Source: Gammaproteobacteria bacterium | GTDB taxonomy: Bacteria > Pseudomonadota > Gammaproteobacteria > Thiomicrospirales > Thiomicrospiraceae | DNA length: 11,413 nt | NCBI GenBank assembly: GCA_013153955.1 | Contig: JAADDM010000012.1 | Coordinates: 1-11,413, forward strand | Direction: 5' to 3' | Part shown: positions 7,708 to 11,413 of the stretch, piece by piece | How positions within the stretch are numbered: position 1 is the first letter of the stretch | Layout of the letters: every line of letters begins with the position of its first letter | Translations under genes and position numbers: made by a program | Notes under the pieces: model-generated | Database searches by the model: none | Seen by the model: the letters and a program-made list of their open reading frames with translations, nothing else | What the model was told of the DNA's origin: nothing

Positions 7708-7737
7708 AACATCGAGTTTTCAGCGCTAAAAAGTGCG

Positions 7738-8421
7738 TTATAACTGAGTAATCGAAAGATGAGATTCGTTCGATAGCATTGTGTTTAAAATACGTTGAGC
7801 CATCTGTGCCGCTGAAGGCAAATCAAGGGGGTTCTCTCCCGGAAACAAGCGACCTCTGGCCTCTGTTGCAAACGCTTCTAGTTTTGCGTTATAGACTTCA
7901 ATATCTGTATTTTTCAACTCAGCCCCAAGGGTTGCCATCAGTTGCTCCAAACCCGCTTTGGCGACGCCATAAGCACCATAGTATGCAGGGTGGCTTGTAA
8001 TACTCTCATCTAAAACTGCCAGTAATCGTCCGTGTTCAGAAGCTTTTAAGAGGGGAAGGGTATTTTGAATGAGGTGAAAGTTGGCATTCAAATTGGTGTG
8101 TACCACTTCATACCACTGCATGTAATCAAAGTGCTCTAACGGCGTAAAGGCGGGCAGAATAGCGGCATTTAAAATAACCCCATCCAGTTTGCCATAGGTT
8201 TCCGTTAGGGTCGTTTGTAGGTCATGGTAGTGATCAATGTTTGCGCCCAATAGGTCAAGGGGATAAAGTGCGACTTGATCGGTTTTTAATTCATCATAAA
8301 GTAGGTTGAGTGCTTTTAACTCTTTATCAAGCATAATCACTTGACGGCCTTGTTTAACAAGTTCAATGGTCAGTGCTCGGCCTAATCCTTGTGCCGCGCC
8401 CGTAACTAAATATGTTTGCAT
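7738..8421 (-). CDS. Short-chain dehydrogenase/reductase (SDR), YciK-position paralogue
   Basis: This is a 227-residue Rossmann-fold oxidoreductase of the classical SDR type, predicted cytoplasmic. TGAAQGLG at 7-14 is the cofactor glycine motif. Asp32 at the end of the second strand favours NAD(H) over NADP(H). NAA at 85-87 and Tyr151-Lys155 (YGVAK) are the remaining hallmarks. The catalytic serine expected 13 residues before the tyrosine is instead Asp138 (context LDES), with Ser140 nearby, so activity is uncertain. The protein begins directly at the first Rossmann strand. An in-frame TAG lies four codons upstream of the ATG, so no longer form is possible. The ribosome-binding site is weak (GAGAG). 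Gene order ubiG - HAD phosphatase - SDR matches that of pseudomonads, where the SDR is called YciK-like, but sequence alone does not fix orthology. The 107-nt gap to the phosphatase gene holds no gene I can support. The substrate is unknown. Confidence 0.85.
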   Translation of the reverse strand: MQTYLVTGAAQGLGRALTIELVKQGRQVIMLDKELKALNLLYDELKTDQVALYPLDLLGANIDHYHDLQTTLTETYGKLDGVILNAAILPAFTPLEHFDYMQWYEVVHTNLNANFHLIQNTLPLLKASEHGRLLAVLDESITSHPAYYGAYGVAKAGLEQLMATLGAELKNTDIEVYNAKLEAFATEARGRLFPGENPLDLPSAAQMAQRILNTMLSNESHLSITQL

Positions 8422-8528
8422 GGAATCTCTCTATGTTTAAAGGGGTTATTCGTGATCACGCATGGCTTAATTTGCCTGTGCTCTGTTTTAATCCGTATGA
8501 AGAGTGGACTATTTTGAGATACGTAGTG

Positions 8529-9200
8529 TTAAAAGTGTGCTTTAAAAAACTCGCTGATTTCATAGGGGGTTTCAAACTGGTAATCGGCAGGCCAAGGGCT
8601 GGGGCTATTATGCTGTTCATCATCTGGTAGATAGCCAAATAGCGCTGCGCCCGTTCGCATACCAGCATTGATGCCTGCTTCAATGTCTCGGGTATGATCA
8701 CCCAAATAGAGGCAGCTTTCAGGCGGTACGCCACACTGCTCTGCTGCGAGCAATAATGGGGCTGGGTTGGGCTTTCTGACAGGAAGCGCATCGCCACTGA
8801 TCACGCTCAAAGGCGAGCTTGGAAAGTGCATGTTTTCTAAGAGTTTATCCGTCAACCATCCCGGTTTATTGGTGACAATTCCCCAAGGAATATTGCGCTG
8901 TGCTAGATGAATTAAGCCCTCTTCTAATCCAGGGAAAATCCCAGTATGGCGATTAATGTTATCAAAATAGATGGCTAAAAAATGCGTTCTGCGTACTTCA
9001 ATCTCTGTCTCGTTGGCTTCTGGAAAAGCAAGCTTAACCATTGCTAACCCGCCTTGGGAGACGACTTTTCGAATCTCTTTATAGCGCAAAGTTGGTTGCT
9101 CAAAATCTCGACAGGTCTGATTCAGCGCATAGGCAAAATCATAGGAGGTATCTAGCAGCGTACCATCAAGGTCAAATAAAACACACTGAATGTTATTCAT
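8529..9200 (-). CDS. mupP: HAD-superfamily phosphatase, probable N-acetylmuramate-6-phosphate phosphatase MupP (or phosphoglycolate phosphatase Gph)
   Basis: This is a 223-residue HAD phosphatase. Motif I FDLDGTLLDT (9-18) gives nucleophile Asp10 and acid/base Asp12. Motif II is Thr110 in VTNKPGW, motif III Lys143 in RKPNP, and motif IV GDHTRD (167-172) with Asp168 and Asp172 for Mg2+. An alpha-helical cap lies between motifs I and II. Length matches Gph/MupP proteins. Such genes are often annotated gph (2-phosphoglycolate phosphatase). However, the position directly after ubiG and before an SDR is that of P. aeruginosa/P. putida mupP, which dephosphorylates MurNAc-6-P in the MurU anabolic recycling pathway. 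I prefer MupP on synteny. Sequence alone does not separate the two activities, and the rest of that pathway (AmgK, MurU) is not in the window. AGGA about 9 nt before the ATG supports the start. It is 64 nt downstream of ubiG and probably co-transcribed. Confidence 0.85.
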   Translation of the reverse strand: MNNIQCVLFDLDGTLLDTSYDFAYALNQTCRDFEQPTLRYKEIRKVVSQGGLAMVKLAFPEANETEIEVRRTHFLAIYFDNINRHTGIFPGLEEGLIHLAQRNIPWGIVTNKPGWLTDKLLENMHFPSSPLSVISGDALPVRKPNPAPLLLAAEQCGVPPESCLYLGDHTRDIEAGINAGMRTGAALFGYLPDDEQHNSPSPWPADYQFETPYEISEFFKAHF

Positions 9201-9264
9201 TAACTACGTTCCTGTCTTGCAGATTAATTGGTGATTAAACATTTGGGGGAGAGGGGTTAAGGCA

Positions 9265-10020
9265 CTATGCTTTCTGATAGGCCAATAGGTAGTTTACATC
9301 CACCTTATCGCTTAATCCGTATTTATGGAGGAGGGGGTTGAACTCAATCCCTGCACTGTCTCTTAAATACAGGCCTGCTTGACGCGCCATGGCATCCATC
9401 TCAGCAGGGGTTATAAATTTTTCATGTGTATGCGTACCCTTAGGGACAAGGTTTAATATCTGTTCGGCCGCAAAAATGGCTAAAAGATAAGATTTATAGT
9501 TACGGTTAAGCGTTGAGAAAAACACCCAGCCCCCAGGTTTAACGCAATCTGCGGCCGCCTTAATAATCGCTAGAGGATCCGGTACGTGCTCCAACATCTC
9601 CATGCAGGTCACGACATCATGTGCTTCAAAATGGGTCTGCGCGTAAGTTTCAGCCGCAACAAGCTGGTAATTCACTTTAACGCCGGAATCCAAACCGTGT
9701 AGTTTCGCAACGGTTAAGACCTCTTCAGCCAGATCGATTCCTGTAACCTCAGCACCTGCAACGGCTAACGATTCAGATAAAATTCCACCGCCACAGCCAA
9801 TATCAACAATCGACTGATGCTCGATTGGCTGAAACCGCTTAATAAACTCAACACGGAAGGGGTTTATTTTATGTAGCGCGCCAAACTCACCCTCCGTATC
9901 CCACCACGTGCTTGAGAGTCGGTTAAAGTTATCCAGCTCTGATTGATCTGCATTTTGTGGACGCTGAAGCGGAGCGGCCGAAGGCAAGGTTGAATTTGAA
10001 GTCATTAATGAATCACTCAT
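9265..10020 (-). CDS. ubiG: Ubiquinone biosynthesis O-methyltransferase UbiG
   Basis: UbiG carries out both O-methylations of ubiquinone synthesis (of 2-polyprenyl-6-hydroxyphenol and 3-demethylubiquinol) using S-adenosylmethionine, at the inner face of the cytoplasmic membrane. The 251-residue protein shows FNRLSSTWWDTEGEF (32-46) and ALHKINPFR (48-56), signatures particular to UbiG. SAM motif I is VDIGCGGGIL at 72-81, with acidic Asp96 in GIDLAEE, EMLEHVPDP (141-149) and the conserved THTHEKFITPAEM (196-208). Length is close to E. coli UbiG (240); the difference is a short polar N-terminal extension. Two in-frame starts exist, ATG at 10020 and ATG at 10005. Neither has a clear Shine-Dalgarno, and the upstream one is chosen as the longest. 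First gene of a minus-strand unit ubiG - phosphatase - SDR. Its presence implies a ubiquinone-using, respiring proteobacterium. Identification is secure. Confidence 0.97.
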   Translation of the reverse strand: MSDSLMTSNSTLPSAAPLQRPQNADQSELDNFNRLSSTWWDTEGEFGALHKINPFRVEFIKRFQPIEHQSIVDIGCGGGILSESLAVAGAEVTGIDLAEEVLTVAKLHGLDSGVKVNYQLVAAETYAQTHFEAHDVVTCMEMLEHVPDPLAIIKAAADCVKPGGWVFFSTLNRNYKSYLLAIFAAEQILNLVPKGTHTHEKFITPAEMDAMARQAGLYLRDSAGIEFNPLLHKYGLSDKVDVNYLLAYQKA

Positions 10021-10305
10021 GTCGGTTGTTTTATGGGGGTTATCTATAAGGTGTCACCGCACTGTTAAGCCAACGCGTTTATTTCGTTATACTTTAACGC
10101 TTGGTGAAAAGGCTAAAAATAGCTCAAAATTATACCTATTTAGCGTGATTAAAGCAGGCTTAATTCATTTAACGCAAAATAAAGCCCGTCACGCGATTAA
10201 AAAGGGTTCTCGTTAGGGGGAAAGCTTTCTAATCAGGGTCGCTTTAAGGCTGTAATTTGGGTATAATGCGGGCTTTAATGTATTTAATAAAAAACTGGAT
10301 GTCTA
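10021..10305. other. Divergent ubiG/gyrA intergenic region
   Basis: No gene is supported here. A 65-codon reading frame at 10019-10216 lacks a ribosome-binding site and resembles no family. The region should hold promoters for both flanking genes. For ubiG, minus-strand -10-like hexamers TATAAT (complement of 10129-10134) and TATAAC (complement of 10086-10091) are present, but neither has a convincing -35. A 9-bp inverted repeat, TAAAGCCCG (10180-10188) with CGGGCTTTA (10269-10277), brackets the gyrA promoter area and may be chance. Confidence 0.5.
10262..10267 (+). promoter_or_regulatory. gyrA: Candidate -10 box of the gyrA promoter
   Basis: A perfect TATAAT lies 38 nt before the gyrA ATG, in a GGGTATAATGCG context common in gammaproteobacterial promoters. 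No good -35 is found 16-18 nt upstream (best is TCGCTT at 10239-10244, 2 of 6), so the promoter may rely on an activator or on DNA supercoiling, as reported for gyrase genes elsewhere. Confidence 0.5.
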
Positions 10306-11413
10306 ATGTCTGAATTTGCACGTGAAATTATTCCTATTGCTTTAGAAGATGAGATGGAGCAATCCTACCTAAGTTACGCAATGAGCGTAATTGTTGGTCG
10401 AGCGCTACCAGATGTAAGAGACGGGTTAAAGCCGGTTCATCGCCGAGTGTTATATGCGATGAATGTGTTGAGCAATGACTTTAACAAGCCTTACAAAAAA
10501 TCGGCACGTATTGTCGGTGACGTAATCGGTAAATATCACCCACACGGGGATACTGCTGTTTATGACACCATCGTACGTATGGCACAACCTTTCTCACTAC
10601 GTTATATGTTGGTGGATGGTCAAGGTAACTTCGGTTCTGTCGATGGAGATTCTCCTGCGGCAATGCGTTACACCGAAATCAGAATGTCAAAGATTGCCCA
10701 TCACCTACTAGCAGATCTTGAGAAAGAGACGGTTAATTTTGCAGAGAACTATGATGGATCAGAGTCTGAGCCAGTTGTTTTACCGACCCGTGTTCCCAAC
10801 TTATTAATAAACGGTTCTTCAGGAATCGCGGTGGGAATGGCGACCAATATTCCGCCTCATAACCTCACAGAAACAGTCAACGCCTGTCTTGCTTTAATTG
10901 ATAATCCTGAGATTGATTTAGATGGCCTAATGGAGCATATTCCAGGGCCGGATTTCCCTACACACGGAATCATTAACGGTGCATCTGGTATTCGTGAAGC
11001 TTACGAAACAGGACGTGGCCGCGTTAAGATTAGAGCCAAAACGTCTATTGAGACGGATAAGTCAGGTAAATCAAAAGTTATCGTTGATGAGCTGCCGTAC
11101 CAGGTTAACAAGGCACGCTTAATTGAGCGTATTGCGGAGCTGATTAAAGACAAAAAAATTGATGGTATTACTGCACTACGCGATGAGTCTGATAAAGACG
11201 GAATGCGTATTGTGATTGAACTTCGTCGCGGTGAAGTCCCTGAAGTCATGATTAATAACCTGTATAAACAGACTGCTATGCAGACTGTTTTTGGGGTCAA
11301 TATGGTTGCTCTAATTGAAGGTCAGCCAAAACTGTTAAATCTAAAAGAAATTATCAGCGCCTTTGTGAAGCACCGTAGAGAAGTGGTGACACGCCGTACC
11401 ATTTTCGAACTAC
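10306..11413 (+). CDS. gyrA: DNA gyrase subunit A, N-terminal part; 3' end outside window
   Basis: GyrA is the DNA-cleaving and rejoining subunit of gyrase, which introduces negative supercoils with GyrB. The first 369 codons are present and open to the window edge. They start MSEFAREIIPIALEDEMEQS and include SYLSYAMSVIVGRALPDVRD and GLKPVHRRVLYAMN. The catalytic tyrosine is Tyr122 in AAMRYTEIR, the same number as in E. coli. The quinolone-resistance-determining region reads YHPHGDTAVYDTIVR, with Thr83 and Asp87. Later signatures include NGSSGIAVGMATNIPPHN, MEHIPGPDFPTHG and LPYQVNKARLIERIAELI. Alignment to E. coli is gap-free through the winged-helix domain. The ATG at 10306 gives the normal N-terminus; the Shine-Dalgarno is weak (CTGGA). 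The gene is divergent from ubiG, a neighbourhood also seen in other gammaproteobacteria. The tower, coiled-coil and C-terminal beta-pinwheel domains lie wholly or partly outside the window. No sign of frameshift. Confidence 0.98.
   Translation, partial: MSEFAREIIPIALEDEMEQSYLSYAMSVIVGRALPDVRDGLKPVHRRVLYAMNVLSNDFNKPYKKSARIVGDVIGKYHPHGDTAVYDTIVRMAQPFSLRYMLVDGQGNFGSVDGDSPAAMRYTEIRMSKIAHHLLADLEKETVNFAENYDGSESEPVVLPTRVPNLLINGSSGIAVGMATNIPPHNLTETVNACLALIDNPEIDLDGLMEHIPGPDFPTHGIINGASGIREAYETGRGRVKIRAKTSIETDKSGKSKVIVDELPYQVNKARLIERIAELIKDKKIDGITALRDESDKDGMRIVIELRRGEVPEVMINNLYKQTAMQTVFGVNMVALIEGQPKLLNLKEIISAFVKHRREVVTRRTIFEL

Noticed and set aside
8451..8460. Perfect palindrome CGTGATCACG between the phosphatase and SDR genes
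   Set aside because: Ten-base palindromes are expected by chance several times in a window this size. It lacks a loop for an RNA hairpin and matches no operator I recognise.
8412..8797. Open frames on both strands across the phosphatase-SDR gap (8412-8630 plus, 8456-8797 minus)
   Set aside because: Both overlap the 3' part of the HAD phosphatase gene in other frames and show no family resemblance or good ribosome-binding site. The 107-nt gap itself is left as non-coding.
10019..10216. 65-codon plus-strand frame upstream of gyrA
   Set aside because: No Shine-Dalgarno, no recognisable motif, and it overlaps the expected ubiG promoter region. Treated as non-coding.
10543..10566. Thr83 (with Asp87) in the GyrA quinolone-resistance region, where E. 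coli has Ser83
   Set aside because: Thr at this position is the wild-type residue in other gammaproteobacteria such as P. aeruginosa, and Asp87 is unchanged, so it is not evidence of acquired resistance.
1..11413. Search for CRISPR arrays, transposases, inverted terminal repeats, tRNA and rRNA genes
   Set aside because: No regularly spaced repeats, transposase motifs or RNA-gene signatures were seen. All sizeable coding stretches are accounted for by recognisable protein families.

Overview
The window reads as bacterial chromosome, most likely from a gammaproteobacterium. The marker genes (FabI, UbiG, GyrA) are all of the gammaproteobacterial type; GyrA aligns residue for residue with E. coli numbering through the catalytic Tyr122. 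Base composition is moderate (mid-40s percent G+C by eye, not computed). The gene order ubiG - HAD phosphatase - short-chain dehydrogenase matches the pseudomonad ubiG-mupP-yciK cluster. A sulfur-oxidising Thiomicrospira/Hydrogenovibrio-like lineage is a guess from overall feel, not a demonstrated assignment. No mobile element, CRISPR array, tRNA or rRNA is visible.

Layout. (1) 1-411, minus strand: the N-terminal 137 codons of fabI, cut by the window edge. (2) 412-607: a divergent intergenic region with face-to-face promoter candidates sharing the same -10 area. (3) 608-7601, plus strand: a compact five-gene operon encoding a Yej/Dpp/Opp-type ABC importer: a 748-residue family-5 solute-binding protein, two permeases, a histidine-phosphatase-superfamily protein, and a fused double ATPase (YejF-type). 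(4) 7602-7737: a convergent intergenic region with a perfect 13-bp-stem hairpin. (5) 7738-10020, minus strand: ubiG, a MupP/Gph-type HAD phosphatase and an SDR oxidoreductase, read in that order. (6) 10021-10305: a divergent ubiG/gyrA intergenic region. (7) 10306 to the window end, plus strand: the first 369 codons of gyrA.

How the genes work together. The 608-7601 operon should make one complete importer: the binding protein captures an oligopeptide-like ligand in the periplasm, the two permeases form the channel and the double ATPase drives transport. Three features depart from the textbook Yej system. The binding protein carries a C-terminal transmembrane anchor. The second permease is about 130 residues longer than usual, with extra N-terminal membrane segments and a periplasmic insert. 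A phosphohistidine-type phosphatase/mutase gene lies between the second permease and ATPase genes. Across the hairpin, the convergent cluster includes a probable MupP (N-acetylmuramate-6-phosphate phosphatase of cell-wall recycling). This makes a link between peptide or muropeptide import and peptidoglycan recycling worth testing, although the two units are on opposite strands and separately transcribed. The rest is ordinary core genome: fatty-acid synthesis (fabI), ubiquinone synthesis (ubiG) and DNA gyrase (gyrA).
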